Below are positions 37,599 through 46,785 of a DNA stretch of 64,000 nt, piece by piece. Position 1 is the first letter of the stretch; the number at the start of each line of letters is the position of its first letter. Location: assembly GCA_025455885.1 (NCBI GenBank), contig JALOLR010000005.1, positions 124,001 to 188,000 of the forward strand, given 5' to 3'. Below the pieces are notes generated by a model. That model worked only from the letters and a program-made list of their open reading frames with translations, was not told the DNA's origin and ran no database searches. The translations under genes were made by a program, and so were the position numbers. Origin of the DNA: Acidimicrobiales bacterium. GTDB taxonomy: Bacteria > Actinomycetota > Acidimicrobiia > Acidimicrobiales > Acidimicrobilacustridaceae.

Positions 37599-39161
37599 CT
37601 ACGGCCAGGGCTTCTCGCGATAGGTGTCACGGAGGTCCTGCTTGAGGACCTTGCGCAGCGTCTGGTTCCGGGGCAGCTCGTCGACGACTTCCAGCTGCTC
37701 GGGGATCTTCTGGCGCATCAGATCCGCGGCCTTCAGGTGCTCGACCATCTCGTCGAAGGTGAGGTCGTCGGCGCCCTCGGCCCGCTCGACCACGGCGCAG
37801 ACCCGTTCGCCCCGCTCCGGATCGGGCAGGCCGATGACCGCGACGTCACCGACCTTCGGGTGCTGGTAGAGGAGGTCCTCGACCTCCTTGGCCGAGATGT
37901 TCTCGCCCTTGCGGATGATCACGTCCTTGAGGCGACCGGTGAGCACGACGTGGCCGGACTCGTCGAGGTGGCCGAGGTCGCCCGTGCGGAAGTACCCGTC
38001 CACGTCGAAGGCGTCGGCGTCGAGCGAGGAGTCGGTGTAGCCCTTGAACACCATGGGCCCCTTGACCCTCACCTCGCCGTCGACCCCTGCCGCGGCGACG
38101 ACGCCCTCGCTGGTGACGATGCGCACGTCGCAGGCGGTGACGGGGTGGCCGTCGGTGTAGGTGAGCTGGTCGTCGGTGTCCGACGGCCCGCCCTGGGCGA
38201 TCATCGGGCACTCGGTCATGCCGTAGCCGTGGCAGATCGGGATGCCCATCTCCCGTTTCACCTCGAAGAACATCTCCGGGGGCTTGGGTGCGCCGCCCCC
38301 CGACAGCAGGCGCAGCGACGGGATGATCGGCGTGCCCGGTTGCGTGCGCTGCTTGGCGAGGTACATCTGGTAGAACGCGGGGCCGCCGCCGGCCATGGTG
38401 GCACCCTTCCGGGCGAAGAGCTCGACGGCGGCGTCGAGCGCGAAGTCCTCGACGAGCACGGCCCCGCACCCGCGGTAGAGCAACATGATCAGGTAGTCGG
38501 GGCCGGCGATGTGGGCGAAGGGGAACGCCACCGAACCCACGTCGTCGGGAGTGAGCTCGACGGCGTCGGCCAGACCGAGCCCACCGGCGAGGAGCGTGCC
38601 GTCGGTGTGCTTCACGCCCTTGGGCGCGGACGTCGTCCCGGACGTGTAGTAGATCCAGCGCACCTCGTCGCCGCTGTCGGGCGGGGCGGGCAGGGAGGCG
38701 GGGTCGCCCTCGGGGAGCTCGTCGTAGGTGACGACGACGGTCGGGGCGACCCCGGTGTCGGCGGCGATCCGCCCGGCCATCTCGACGAAGTCGAAGCCCT
38801 TCCAGGTACCGGGGACCAGGAAGAACTCGGCCTCGGTCTGGGCGATCACGAACCCGACCTCCCGATCGCGGTAGATGGGAATGATCGGGTTCTGCACCGC
38901 GCCCAGTCGGGCGAGGGCGAGGCACGTGAGCACGGTCTCGATGCGGGTCGGCAGCTGCCACGTGACCCGGGTGCCGCGGCCGATGCCGAGACCGGCCAGG
39001 CCGGCGGCCACCCGCTCGGCGCGATCGCGCAGCTCGGCGAAGGTGACCTCCCGGTCGTCGCCGTCGAGCAGCACGGCGACGTCGGGCGTGAGCGCGGCCC
39101 GGGCCTCCACCAGCTCCCACATCGTCTCGGCCTGCTCGATCGCCTGGTCCTGCGTGGCCAC
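37599..39161 (-). CDS. AMP-dependent acyl-CoA synthetase, 520 aa
   Basis: ANL-family ligase activating a carboxylate to its CoA ester. The P-loop is YYTSGTTSAPKGVK near 172-185, a GYGMTECP motif lies near residue 320, GYFRTGDLG near 400, and LTGRLKDVIIRKGENISAKEVE near 418-439 is the hinge and CoA region. The C-terminal lysine lies in LRKVLKQDLR near residue 508. Related to cyclohexanecarboxylate or fatty acyl-CoA ligases. GTG start with AGGAGG 8 nt upstream. It is divergent from the alcohol dehydrogenase and may start the breakdown of a carboxylic acid. Confidence 0.88.
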   Translation of the reverse strand: MATQDQAIEQAETMWELVEARAALTPDVAVLLDGDDREVTFAELRDRAERVAAGLAGLGIGRGTRVTWQLPTRIETVLTCLALARLGAVQNPIIPIYRDREVGFVIAQTEAEFFLVPGTWKGFDFVEMAGRIAADTGVAPTVVVTYDELPEGDPASLPAPPDSGDEVRWIYYTSGTTSAPKGVKHTDGTLLAGGLGLADAVELTPDDVGSVAFPFAHIAGPDYLIMLLYRGCGAVLVEDFALDAAVELFARKGATMAGGGPAFYQMYLAKQRTQPGTPIIPSLRLLSGGGAPKPPEMFFEVKREMGIPICHGYGMTECPMIAQGGPSDTDDQLTYTDGHPVTACDVRIVTSEGVVAAAGVDGEVRVKGPMVFKGYTDSSLDADAFDVDGYFRTGDLGHLDESGHVVLTGRLKDVIIRKGENISAKEVEDLLYQHPKVGDVAVIGLPDPERGERVCAVVERAEGADDLTFDEMVEHLKAADLMRQKIPEQLEVVDELPRNQTLRKVLKQDLRDTYREKPWP

Positions 39162-39291
39162 GCCGTACCTCCTGGGTCGTCTCGCCGGTCATCATGCCCC
39201 ACCTCGACGATGGCGGGCCGCACCGACCGGCCCGCCGGGCGGGCCGACGGGCGGCCCGACGGGTCGCTCCCCGCCGTGCCAGGCTGCCCCC

Positions 39292-40338
39292 ATGAGCGAC
39301 ACCATGACCGCCTACCGGATCCTCGGCTGGGAGCGGGCACCCGAGCTCGTCGAGGTGGCTGTTCCCGAGCCGGGACCCGGGCAGGTGCTCGTCGAGGTCG
39401 CCGGCAACGGGCTGTGCCACTCCGACGTGGGCATGTGGCAGATGCCGGCCGCCATCGGTGAGGCGATCGGCTGGCAGGTCCCGTTCACGCTCGGCCACGA
39501 GGTGGGCGGACGCGTGGCCGCGGTGGGCGCCGGGGTCGACGCCATCGCCGAGGGCACCGCGGTGGCCGTCATCTCTCCGAGCTCGTGCGGCGCCTGCGAC
39601 GCGTGCGTGGCCGGCCGGCAGAACATCTGCCCGCACGGCCTGGCCGGGCGGGGGTACGGCCGCGACGGCGGCCTCGCCCGCTACGTCCTGGTCGCCGATC
39701 CCCGCGAGCTCGTGACGCTCGACACCCTCGACCCGGTCCTCGCCGGGCCCCTCACCGACGCCGGAGCGACGTCGTATCACGCCGTGCGCCGGGTCCTCCC
39801 CCACCTCCGACCCGGCTCCACGGCCGTCGTGCTGGGCGCCGGAGGCCTCGGCGCCTACGCCATCCAGCTCCTGGGGGCGCTGTCGCCGGCCACGGTGGTG
39901 GCCGTGGACCCGGTGGCCGGACGGCGCGCCTACGCCGCCGAGCTCGGCGCGGCGACCACCCTCGACGGCGTCGACGACACGACCGCGTCGTCGTTGCGCG
40001 ACCTCGGTGGCGCCGACGTCGTGCTGGACTTCGTCGGCATCGACGCCACCGTCGCCGCCGGGCTCGCCGCCCTGCGCCCCGGCGGGGCGTTCGGGCTCGT
40101 CGGCGCGGGGCACGGGGCCCTCGACCGCCGGCCCCTCATGAGCGTGCTCCCGAAGGACGGCCAGCTCTTCACCTTCCAGGGCTCCGACATCGCCGACGCC
40201 CGCGACGTCATCGCCCTGGCCGAACAGGGCCGCCTGCGCGTCGACGTCGACCGCTATCCCCTCGAGCGGGTGGCCGAGGCGTACGGGGACATGGACGAGG
40301 GTCGACTCCGCGGCCGGGCGGTGGTCACCCCCGACTGA
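39292..40338 (+). CDS. Zinc-dependent alcohol dehydrogenase, 348 aa
   Basis: Medium-chain dehydrogenase. The catalytic zinc ligands are C42 (GLCHSD), H69-E70 (GHEVGG) and D156 (LTDAGAT). The structural zinc cysteines are C99, C102, C105 and C113. The cofactor-binding GAGGLG loop lies near residue 185 in a Rossmann domain, and D-like acid near 207 suggests NAD. ATG at 39292 was chosen; CAGGCT 6 nt upstream is a weak version of the leaderless -10. It oxidises an alcohol of unknown identity. Confidence 0.87.
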   Translation: MSDTMTAYRILGWERAPELVEVAVPEPGPGQVLVEVAGNGLCHSDVGMWQMPAAIGEAIGWQVPFTLGHEVGGRVAAVGAGVDAIAEGTAVAVISPSSCGACDACVAGRQNICPHGLAGRGYGRDGGLARYVLVADPRELVTLDTLDPVLAGPLTDAGATSYHAVRRVLPHLRPGSTAVVLGAGGLGAYAIQLLGALSPATVVAVDPVAGRRAYAAELGAATTLDGVDDTTASSLRDLGGADVVLDFVGIDATVAAGLAALRPGGAFGLVGAGHGALDRRPLMSVLPKDGQLFTFQGSDIADARDVIALAEQGRLRVDVDRYPLERVAEAYGDMDEGRLRGRAVVTPD

Positions 40339-40360
40339 GCTCCGGCGCCCGAACCGTGGA

Positions 40361-40897
40361 CTACGGCGCCTCGGGGTCGAGGTAGGGGGTCGCCTGGAGG
40401 TCGTCGACGAGGCGGACGAGGAGGCGCCCGAGCTCGTGGCGCTCCTCGGGCGTCCAGTCCGCCAGCGCTCGACCCAGGTGGCCGCCGCGCACCAGCTCGT
40501 AGCGCCGGTTGACCCGACGCCCCTCGGCGGTGGCCTCGACGAGCACGATGCTGCCGTGGGCCGGGCTGGTTCGGCGCCGGACCAGACCCTCGTCCTCGAG
40601 CACCTTGAGCTGGCGGCTGACCGCGCCGTTGTCCATCCGTGCCGCCCGGGCCACGTCGCTGACCGCCTGGGGAGGCTGGTCGCCCAACGCACGCAGGACC
40701 TGCAGCGCCTGTTGCGGGAGCGACACCCCGGCGGCGGCGGCCATCCCCCCGTGCACCCGACGGCTGGACAGGAGCCGCTGGAGCCGGGTGATGCCCAACC
40801 GCACCGCCGCCAGGTCCTCGTCGCCGGCGGCCGATCCTGCGACCGTGCCGTCGGTGGACGCCGGGGTCGGGAGCGGGGCGGCGGTGCGGGGGCTCAC
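40361..40897 (-). CDS. MarR-family transcriptional regulator, 178 aa
   Basis: Winged-helix regulator. A helical N-terminal part is followed by LPQQALQVLRALGDQPPQAVSDVARAARMDNGAVSRQLKVLEDEGLVRRRTSPAHG (about residues 58-115), with the recognition helix and the wing, and then a dimerisation helix. GTG start, 4 bp after the stop of the amidohydrolase gene, so it is the second gene of that operon. A 15-bp inverted repeat overlaps the -35 of the promoter upstream of the amidohydrolase (42149-42163), a likely site of its own binding and hence autoregulation in response to a substrate. Confidence 0.85.
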   Translation of the reverse strand: MSPRTAAPLPTPASTDGTVAGSAAGDEDLAAVRLGITRLQRLLSSRRVHGGMAAAAGVSLPQQALQVLRALGDQPPQAVSDVARAARMDNGAVSRQLKVLEDEGLVRRRTSPAHGSIVLVEATAEGRRVNRRYELVRGGHLGRALADWTPEERHELGRLLVRLVDDLQATPYLDPEAP

Positions 40898-40901
40898 GGC
40901 G

Positions 40902-42092
40902 TCAGGCCCGCTGGAAGGCCGGGCTCTGGTGGTCGGGCACCTCGGCGAGGGGGGTGGCCAGCTCGTCGACGGTGGGGCCGATGCGGTCGGCGATCACCTG
41001 GAGCTTGTCGAGGTCGAAGCCGTAGACCGCGGCCTGGTTCTCGCTCAGGACCTTGCGCAGGTCCTCCTCGGCCCATCCGGCGAAGCTGTGGCGCAGCGAC
41101 TCACGGCTCAGCGGCGAGCACGCCTCGTTGTGGGGGTAGTCGCTCCCCCACATGACCTTGTCGAGCCCGATGTCGCGGAAGGTGGCGACCTCGCCGGGCG
41201 AGGGGAAGCTGGCGCCGAGGAAGCAGTTGCGCTTGAAGTAGTCGCTGGGGCGGTGGGGCAGCACGGCGTTGGCGGGCAGCTCACCGATGCGCCCCCGCAC
41301 CATGGAGTCGTGGATGTCGTCCATGCGGGCGAGCGTGGGCGGGAGCCAGGAGGCGCCCTGCTCCGTCATCACGAACTTCAGCCCGGGGAAGCGCTCGAAG
41401 ACGCCCGACATGGTGAGGTGCCAGAGCGCCCGGTTGGCGAAGAACCCGGTCTCGAGCACGAAGATGGTGATGGTGGACGGGTGGTTCCCGTAGTTGGGGA
41501 TGCCGCTGCCGCCCGCGTGGTGGGTGATCGACATGTCCAGCTCCTGGCACACCGCCCACAGCGGGTCGTAGGCCGCCGAGAACAGCGGCTCGATCCAGGG
41601 GGTGTCGGGCGAGACGCCGGGGAGCAGGATGCCCCGCAGGCCCTGCTCGTGGGCCCAACGGACGTCGGCCACGGCTTCGTCCACGTCGTTGAGCGCGATC
41701 TGCGCGAGCCCGGCTCGACGCTCCGGGGACTCGGCCACGAAGTCGACGAGCCAACGGTTGTGGGCCCGGAGCCCGGCGAGGCGCTTCGGGAAGTCCTCCG
41801 GCGACGGGGCGGGGGCGATCACCACCCCGGTCGGGAAGAACGGCGGCACCGTGTTGGGGAAGAGCACTTCGGCCGCCACGCCCTCCGCGTCGAGGTCGGC
41901 GTTGCGGCGGGCGGTGTCCCAGTTGCGGCTCCGGCCGTCGTCCTGCAGGTCGCGGAACGGGTTCTTGTAGCGCCCGCGCCAGGCGTCGAACTCGTCGCGC
42001 CACGCGGGGTCGAGGTACTCGCGGTACTGGGCGTGGTTCCCGCCGGCGTGGCCGTCGGCGGAGATGATCGTGTAGTGGTCCGAACCGGGCAT
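40902..42092 (-). CDS. Amidohydrolase_2 family TIM-barrel metal enzyme, 396 aa
   Basis: Amidohydrolase_2 (ACMSD-like) hydrolase or decarboxylase. The first motif is modified: SADGHAGG around residues 11-18, with H15, rather than the DxHxH form. Other family motifs are SITHHAGGSG near residue 205, FVMTEQGASWLPP near 257-270 and the end-of-barrel WGSDYPHNE near 320. The substrate cannot be read; relatives act on aromatic acids and on amide-bearing ring compounds. ATG chosen for AGGAG upstream. Co-operonic with marR. Confidence 0.83.
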   Translation of the reverse strand: MPGSDHYTIISADGHAGGNHAQYREYLDPAWRDEFDAWRGRYKNPFRDLQDDGRSRNWDTARRNADLDAEGVAAEVLFPNTVPPFFPTGVVIAPAPSPEDFPKRLAGLRAHNRWLVDFVAESPERRAGLAQIALNDVDEAVADVRWAHEQGLRGILLPGVSPDTPWIEPLFSAAYDPLWAVCQELDMSITHHAGGSGIPNYGNHPSTITIFVLETGFFANRALWHLTMSGVFERFPGLKFVMTEQGASWLPPTLARMDDIHDSMVRGRIGELPANAVLPHRPSDYFKRNCFLGASFPSPGEVATFRDIGLDKVMWGSDYPHNEACSPLSRESLRHSFAGWAEEDLRKVLSENQAAVYGFDLDKLQVIADRIGPTVDELATPLAEVPDHQSPAFQRA

Positions 42093-42132
42093 GGGAGGCT
42101 CCTGGGTGGATGGCGGCACCGATGACCGGCCC

Positions 42133-42162
42133 AGCATACTGACAGAGTCTTGACCAAGTCAA
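42133..42162 (-). promoter_or_regulatory. Sigma-A-like promoter of the amidohydrolase-marR operon
   Basis: On the minus strand TTGACT (42157-42162) and TATGCT (42133-42138) are separated by 18 nt, a near-consensus housekeeping promoter and the best -35/-10 pair found in the window. The predicted leader is about 33 nt. Confidence 0.6.
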
Positions 42163-42163
42163 G
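42149..42163. promoter_or_regulatory. Inverted-repeat operator, likely MarR site
   Basis: CTTGAC-CAA-GTCAAG is a perfect 6-3-6 inverted repeat that overlaps the -35 element of the minus-strand promoter. A dimeric regulator bound here would block the polymerase; the MarR protein encoded by the operon is the obvious candidate. Confidence 0.5.
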
Positions 42164-42228
42164 GCCTAACCAGAGGTCCGGCGGTGACGCCCGCACACCT
42201 ACGATCGGCGCGGGGCGAGGAGGCACCC

Positions 42229-43152
42229 ATGACGCAGGCACCGACCGGGAGCGAGCGGATCGACGTGGCGTTCCCCACCGACGACGGGGTGACGCTGGCC
42301 GGCTGGCTCTACCGCCCGGATCCGTTCCCCGGCGAGGTCGGCCCGGGCGTGGTGATGAACCACGGCTTCTCGGCGACCAGGCACATGGGCCTGCCGGGCT
42401 TCGCGGAGGCCATCGCCGCCCGGGGCGTCACGGTGCTCGTCTACGACCACCGCAACCTCGGCGACAGTGGCGGCGAGCCGCGCCAGGAGATCGATCCCTG
42501 GGCCCAGATGCTCGACGCCCGGACCGCGTTGACCTGGCTCGGCGGTCGACCCGAGGTCGACCCCGATCGCCTGGGGCTCTGGGGGTCGAGCTTCAGCGGC
42601 GGCGAGGCGATCTGCCTCGCCGCGGTCGACCGGCGGATCAGAGCGGTCGTGGCCAACGTGCCCTTCGCAGGCTCCGGTCGGGTCGACGACGGCGACCTGG
42701 CCGCCACCGCCGAGCGCTTCGCGGCCATCGCCGCCGTACTGGACCGCCGGTCGCCGCGGCCCGATGATCCCGTCCTCGGGCCGATGCCGGTGGTGCGGGC
42801 CCCCGGCTCCGACGTCGCCGGCTTCCTCGACCAACCCGAGAGCGCCGAGTGGTTCCTCTCCAACGGGGGTCCCGAGAGCGGTTGGCACAACTCCGTCACG
42901 GTGCGCTTCAGCGCCGATCCACCGTTCGATCCCGGGGCGTGCATCGCCCGGATCAGCCCGACGCCGCTCCTCGTCCTCGTGGCCCGCGACGATCGTGTGG
43001 CCGATGCCGAGGTCGCCCTCCGGGCCTTCGACGCCGCTCGCGAACCCAAGCAGCTCGTGATGCTCGCGGGCCATCACTTCGCCGACTACCAGGGCCCGGG
43101 CTTCGAGCAGGCGGCCGTGGCGACGGCGGAGTTCTTCGCCCGCCACCTCTGA
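42229..43152 (+). CDS. Alpha/beta hydrolase, dienelactone-hydrolase-like, 307 aa
   Basis: Cytoplasmic alpha/beta hydrolase. An N-terminal substrate-facing strand leads to VMNHGFSATR near residue 42 (oxyanion), the nucleophile elbow GSSFSGG near residue 125, the acid in ARDDRV near 255 and the histidine in AGHHFADY near 285. The related Mycobacterium and Rhodococcus proteins are annotated as dienelactone-hydrolase-like esterases. GAGGAGG precedes the ATG and TACGAT at 42200-42205 is its -10. It is divergent from the MarR operon. Confidence 0.83.
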   Translation: MTQAPTGSERIDVAFPTDDGVTLAGWLYRPDPFPGEVGPGVVMNHGFSATRHMGLPGFAEAIAARGVTVLVYDHRNLGDSGGEPRQEIDPWAQMLDARTALTWLGGRPEVDPDRLGLWGSSFSGGEAICLAAVDRRIRAVVANVPFAGSGRVDDGDLAATAERFAAIAAVLDRRSPRPDDPVLGPMPVVRAPGSDVAGFLDQPESAEWFLSNGGPESGWHNSVTVRFSADPPFDPGACIARISPTPLLVLVARDDRVADAEVALRAFDAAREPKQLVMLAGHHFADYQGPGFEQAAVATAEFFARHL

Positions 43153-43167
43153 CCGCCGGGCGGGCGT

Positions 43168-44238
43168 CTACTCGAGCCCGTACCTCGGCATCGCGCCGGC
43201 GAACGCGTGCTCGTAGAGCCCGTAGCCGACGTGGCCGGCGTACTCGAACCGCGCCGCGTGGTCGACCACCGCGTACGAGCCGAGCAGCGCGATGTCGGGG
43301 ACCTGGTAGGTGATGCCTTGCACCACCGTCTCGGGGCCCTGGTACATGCCGTGGCGCCAGTCCGGCTCCAGGCCGTAGCCCGTGCCGACGGCGATGAAGT
43401 TGGCGATGAGCGGTGTGCAGCGGACTTCGATGCCGGCGTCCGGGAACGAGACGGTGGACCCGGAGAGCAGGCGCATGCCGTCGACGAACTCGTGGGCGTG
43501 CTCGGTCCGACCGAGCTGCTCGATCCGACCGTCGAGCCAGACCCGCTCGGCCTGCTCGAGACTTCGGGTCCCGTCGGCGCCCTCTGAGCAGATGTAGAAG
43601 ATCGAGTGGTCCTCGAAGCGCATCGGGAAGTAGCTCCACATGCCCCCGGGACGCACGGTGTCGGCGTAGATGCCCTCGGGCTCCTTCTCGCCCACGGGCC
43701 GCACACCCCACGACCGGTCCCGTGATCCCCAGGTCGCGTCCGGACCGACGGGCAGGGCCTCCCCCGCCACCTCCAGCGTGCCGGACCACGAGCCCATCTG
43801 GGCGAGTCGCTGGGTGTCGAAGGTGACGCGGGTGCCCTGACGGATGAACTGGTTGGGCTCGGGGATCGCCGGGCCGAAGCCCTCCCAGGTGAGATCGGCG
43901 GCCACGGCGTGCTCGGTGGGCTCGCACACCACCCGGAGGCGCTTCAGCGGCTCGAGGACCTCGATGCGCAGCGGGCCGACGCTGATGTCGGCCCGGTCCG
44001 TGAGCGGCTTCGACGCCCGCACGACGTGTTGCTCGTCGCCGGTGCGCACCGTGATGAACGCATCGGTCGTCCCGAGGTTCGGGTACTGCCCGAGGCCCAT
44101 CACGCACATGTAGCGCCCCCCGGTGTCGAGGGCGTTGAAGTAGTAGCGGTCGTAGAAGTTCCGGTCGCTCGTGGCGACGTGGGCGATCCAGTCGGCCGAC
44201 TGGTGCACCGGGTAGTCGTCCCAGCTCGTGACGGTCAT
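43168..44238 (-). CDS. CrtC/AttH-like beta-barrel protein, paralogue 1, 356 aa
   Basis: A large beta-rich protein. Shared motifs with the paralogue at 50956-52050 are TSDRNFYDRY near residue 23, ADLTWEGFGPAIPEPNQF near 114, RDRSWGVRPVG near 173 and GYGLYEH near 340. The two-lobed lipocalin-like layout and the RDRSWG stretch recall CrtC/AttH-type (hydroxyneurosporene-synthase-like) proteins, which bind hydrophobic ligands. No signal peptide. Its function in actinobacteria is not established. It lies upstream of a cupin and an amidohydrolase. Confidence 0.6.
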   Translation of the reverse strand: MTVTSWDDYPVHQSADWIAHVATSDRNFYDRYYFNALDTGGRYMCVMGLGQYPNLGTTDAFITVRTGDEQHVVRASKPLTDRADISVGPLRIEVLEPLKRLRVVCEPTEHAVAADLTWEGFGPAIPEPNQFIRQGTRVTFDTQRLAQMGSWSGTLEVAGEALPVGPDATWGSRDRSWGVRPVGEKEPEGIYADTVRPGGMWSYFPMRFEDHSIFYICSEGADGTRSLEQAERVWLDGRIEQLGRTEHAHEFVDGMRLLSGSTVSFPDAGIEVRCTPLIANFIAVGTGYGLEPDWRHGMYQGPETVVQGITYQVPDIALLGSYAVVDHAARFEYAGHVGYGLYEHAFAGAMPRYGLE

Positions 44239-44323
44239 GTCGCAGTCCCCCTGCCTGCCCCTGCCGGTCGCGTTCGAACGACGCCGGCGGCGCCCCCGGT
44301 CGATCGGTCGGCCAGCCGGTCGG

Positions 44324-44785
44324 TCAGCCGATGACGACGGCCGGTCGACCCAGGCCCTGCTGCTCGCACATGGCCAGGTAGAAGGCCAGGCTCCCGGCGC
44401 CGTCGGCCACCGACTCGACGTTGCCCTCGGCGTCGAGGTTGAGGTTCACGCCGTACATGTGGAACCACACCCGGGTGTCGTCCTCGATGCACTCCAGCGT
44501 GTGCACCGACCCGGCGGGCTCGTAGAGGAACGACCCGGCCCGGTTGACGTAGTCGTACTCCTTGTACTTCCAGCCCCCCGAGACGGTGTAGCCCCAGACC
44601 GGACCGGTGTGGCGGTGGGTCTGCACGGAGAAGCCCTTCTGGAAGATGTTCTCGATGATCCAGAGGCCCTCCTTCTCGTCGACCTGCAGGACGCGCAGCA
44701 TGTTGCCGCCGCCGATCTCGACGAAGGGCAGGTCGTCGACACCGATGTGGACGGCTTCGGGGACGTTGATCTCGGTGATGGCCAT
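44324..44785 (-). CDS. Cupin, 2,4'-dihydroxyacetophenone-dioxygenase-like, 153 aa
   Basis: Single-domain cupin. The metal-binding block is HRHTGPVWGYTVSGGW near residue 58, with further motif GSFLYEPAGSVHTL near 84, the order typical of the 2,4'-dihydroxyacetophenone dioxygenase family, which cleaves a C-C bond with O2 and a mononuclear iron. The two histidines HxH and the later His are present. ATG with GGAGGAAG upstream. Probably an oxygenase or binding protein for a catabolic intermediate; it could act with the CrtC-like neighbour. Confidence 0.75.
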   Translation of the reverse strand: MAITEINVPEAVHIGVDDLPFVEIGGGNMLRVLQVDEKEGLWIIENIFQKGFSVQTHRHTGPVWGYTVSGGWKYKEYDYVNRAGSFLYEPAGSVHTLECIEDDTRVWFHMYGVNLNLDAEGNVESVADGAGSLAFYLAMCEQQGLGRPAVVIG

Positions 44786-44875
44786 CGGTGCTTCCTCCAG
44801 GGGGTCGACGCCGGTTCGTCCGGTCGTCGGAAGGCTACTTCGGATGTGCGGTCGTCGCGCCGGTCGGCGCGTGCT

Positions 44876-46621
44876 TCAGCGAGCGCCCCGGACGAGGCGG
44901 CCGGGGCGGGCGCCGGTGTCGGCGTCGTGGCGTCGGGTGACGGTGCCGGCCACGATCGTGGCGTCGTAGCCGCGTGCCTGCTGCACGAGACGACGGCCCC
45001 CGGCGGGAAGGTCGTGGACGACCTCCGGCGGGAGCAGGTGCAGCGAATCGAGGTCGATCACGTTCACGTCGGCGCGCCGGCCCGCCTCCAGGACGCCCCG
45101 GTCGCCCAACCCGTAGAGGGCGGCCGTCTCGGAGGTCTGCATCCTCACGGCCGCCTCGAGGGTGATGCGCGGCCCCCGGGTCCGGTCGCGCACCCAGTGG
45201 GTGAGCAGCATCGTGGGCATCGACGCGTCGACGAGCATCCCGCAGTGGGCGCCGGCGTCGCTGAGGCCGAGCACCGACGCCGGGTGGGTGAGCATGTCGT
45301 GCACCCCGTCGAGGCCGGCGTCGGCGTAGTTGTTGATCCCGGCCTGGAAGAGGATCCTCCCGCCGCGCTCGAGCATGAGGTCGTAGCTGTACTCGAGGGG
45401 GTCCCGTCCGGCCGCGGAGGCGAGGCCGGCCACCGATCGGTCGGCGGTGGGCTCCTGGTCGACGGTGTCGTCGATCGGGTACAGCAGCGCGGTGGCGTGC
45501 TGCGCGAACGCCGCGACGCCCTCGAAGAGCTCCCCGGTGAGCGGCAGGTCGTCCTCGGCGAGGATGGCCGACTTCACCTCGGGGCGGCGCAGCTCGGCGA
45601 CGAGGGCGTCGAGGTCGGCGCCGGTGCGCTCGGCCAGCGCCACGAACGTGGGCCGGCGCTGGAAGGCGTGGGAGGTCGTGAGCCCCACCAGCAGTCCCTG
45701 GCTCTTCGCCGACACCTGCGGCACCACCATCGCGCCGTCCGCCCGGGCGGCCAGGCAGGCGTCGAGGACCTCGCGGTAGAGGCCGGGGTTCGTGGGGATC
45801 TGGGCCAGGACCGGGGAGACGGTGAGCCCGAACTCGAGGGAGAGACGCCGCATCCAGTCGAGCTCCTTCAACACCTCCTCGGGGTCCTGGCTGGTGGTTC
45901 CCTGGGGAGCGAGCTGGAAGACCCCGGGCCCGGCCTCGGCCACCGCCGCGGCGATCGGCCACAGCTCGTCGGCGTCGGCGTAGGTGCCCGGCACGTAGTT
46001 GCCGTCGGGGGCCTTGTGGCTGAAGGTGCGGGAGGTGGAGAAGCCGAGGGCGCCGAGCTCGATGGCCTCGGCGACGAGCGCGGCCATCTGCGCCACCTCG
46101 TCGGCGGTGGCGTCGACGTCGCCGATGGCCCGGTCCCCCATGACCCAGACCCGCAGGGCGCCGTGGGTGATCTGGGTCCCGACGTCCATCGACCACCGGC
46201 GGGTGGACAGGACGTCGAGGTAGTCCGGGAAGGTGGTCCAGTCCCAGGTCATCCCCTCGGTGAGCGCCGTCCCGGGGATGTCCTCGACGCCCTCCATGAG
46301 CTGGACGAGCTGATCCCGCCGTTCGGGGGAGCACGGTGCGAAGCCCACCCCGCAGTTCCCCGCCACCACGGTGGTGACACCGTGGGAGGCCGAGGGCTCG
46401 AGCAGGTCGTCCCATGTCACCTGGCCGTCGAAGTGGGTGTGGACGTCCACGAAGCCCGGGGTCACGATGCGGTCGGTGGCGTCGATGGTCTCCGTGGCCT
46501 CGCCGGTGACGGTGCCGCCGACCTGGACGAGCCGCCCGTCGCGGATCGCGACGTCGCCGACGAAGCGGCCCCGGCCCGTGCCGTCGACGACGGTGCCGTT
46601 CCTGATCACGAGGTCGTACAC
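44876..46621 (-). CDS. D-aminoacylase/N-acyl-D-amino-acid-deacylase-like amidohydrolase, 581 aa
   Basis: Zinc amidohydrolase of the D-aminoacylase type. After a short beta N-terminus (DLVIRNGTVVDG) come H61 and H63 (VHTHFDGQ), C90 in AGNCGVGF (the metal-bridging cysteine in D-aminoacylases), a downstream GLSDAGAHCG with an aspartate near residue 457, and a C-terminal beta part with DRGVLEAGRRADVNV. GTG at 46619-46621 chosen because GGGGAG precedes it and the alignment begins with MYDLVI. Similar to, but not a copy of, the enzyme at 47900-49573. Removes acyl groups from amides in relatives; the substrate here is unknown. Confidence 0.85.
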   Translation of the reverse strand: MYDLVIRNGTVVDGTGRGRFVGDVAIRDGRLVQVGGTVTGEATETIDATDRIVTPGFVDVHTHFDGQVTWDDLLEPSASHGVTTVVAGNCGVGFAPCSPERRDQLVQLMEGVEDIPGTALTEGMTWDWTTFPDYLDVLSTRRWSMDVGTQITHGALRVWVMGDRAIGDVDATADEVAQMAALVAEAIELGALGFSTSRTFSHKAPDGNYVPGTYADADELWPIAAAVAEAGPGVFQLAPQGTTSQDPEEVLKELDWMRRLSLEFGLTVSPVLAQIPTNPGLYREVLDACLAARADGAMVVPQVSAKSQGLLVGLTTSHAFQRRPTFVALAERTGADLDALVAELRRPEVKSAILAEDDLPLTGELFEGVAAFAQHATALLYPIDDTVDQEPTADRSVAGLASAAGRDPLEYSYDLMLERGGRILFQAGINNYADAGLDGVHDMLTHPASVLGLSDAGAHCGMLVDASMPTMLLTHWVRDRTRGPRITLEAAVRMQTSETAALYGLGDRGVLEAGRRADVNVIDLDSLHLLPPEVVHDLPAGGRRLVQQARGYDATIVAGTVTRRHDADTGARPGRLVRGAR

Positions 46622-46720
46622 GACGCTCCCCCTGCGGGCGGCGCCCTCGGCCGGACCGCCGGCCAATCGTGTCACAGCCACCGCGGCTCCGGCACCTCGC
46701 GGGAGATCGCCGTCGTGCAT

Positions 46721-46729
46721 CCCCCCCCC
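46721..46729. repeat. C9 homopolymer in a divergent gap
   Basis: Nine C bases followed by GGGG, within the 164-bp gap between the amidohydrolase (minus) and the HSL-type hydrolase (plus). Prone to slippage; no function is evident. Confidence 0.5.
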
Positions 46730-46785
46730 GGGGTGGCCCGGTCGCCGTTCCGGGGGCCACACTGGCGACCGGAGGTGGCGGCGTC

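Noticed and set aside
46721-46740. C9-GGGG run as a regulatory phase-variation tract
   Set aside because: It is a short run in a GC-rich gap with no promoter element around it; chance or error cannot be excluded.
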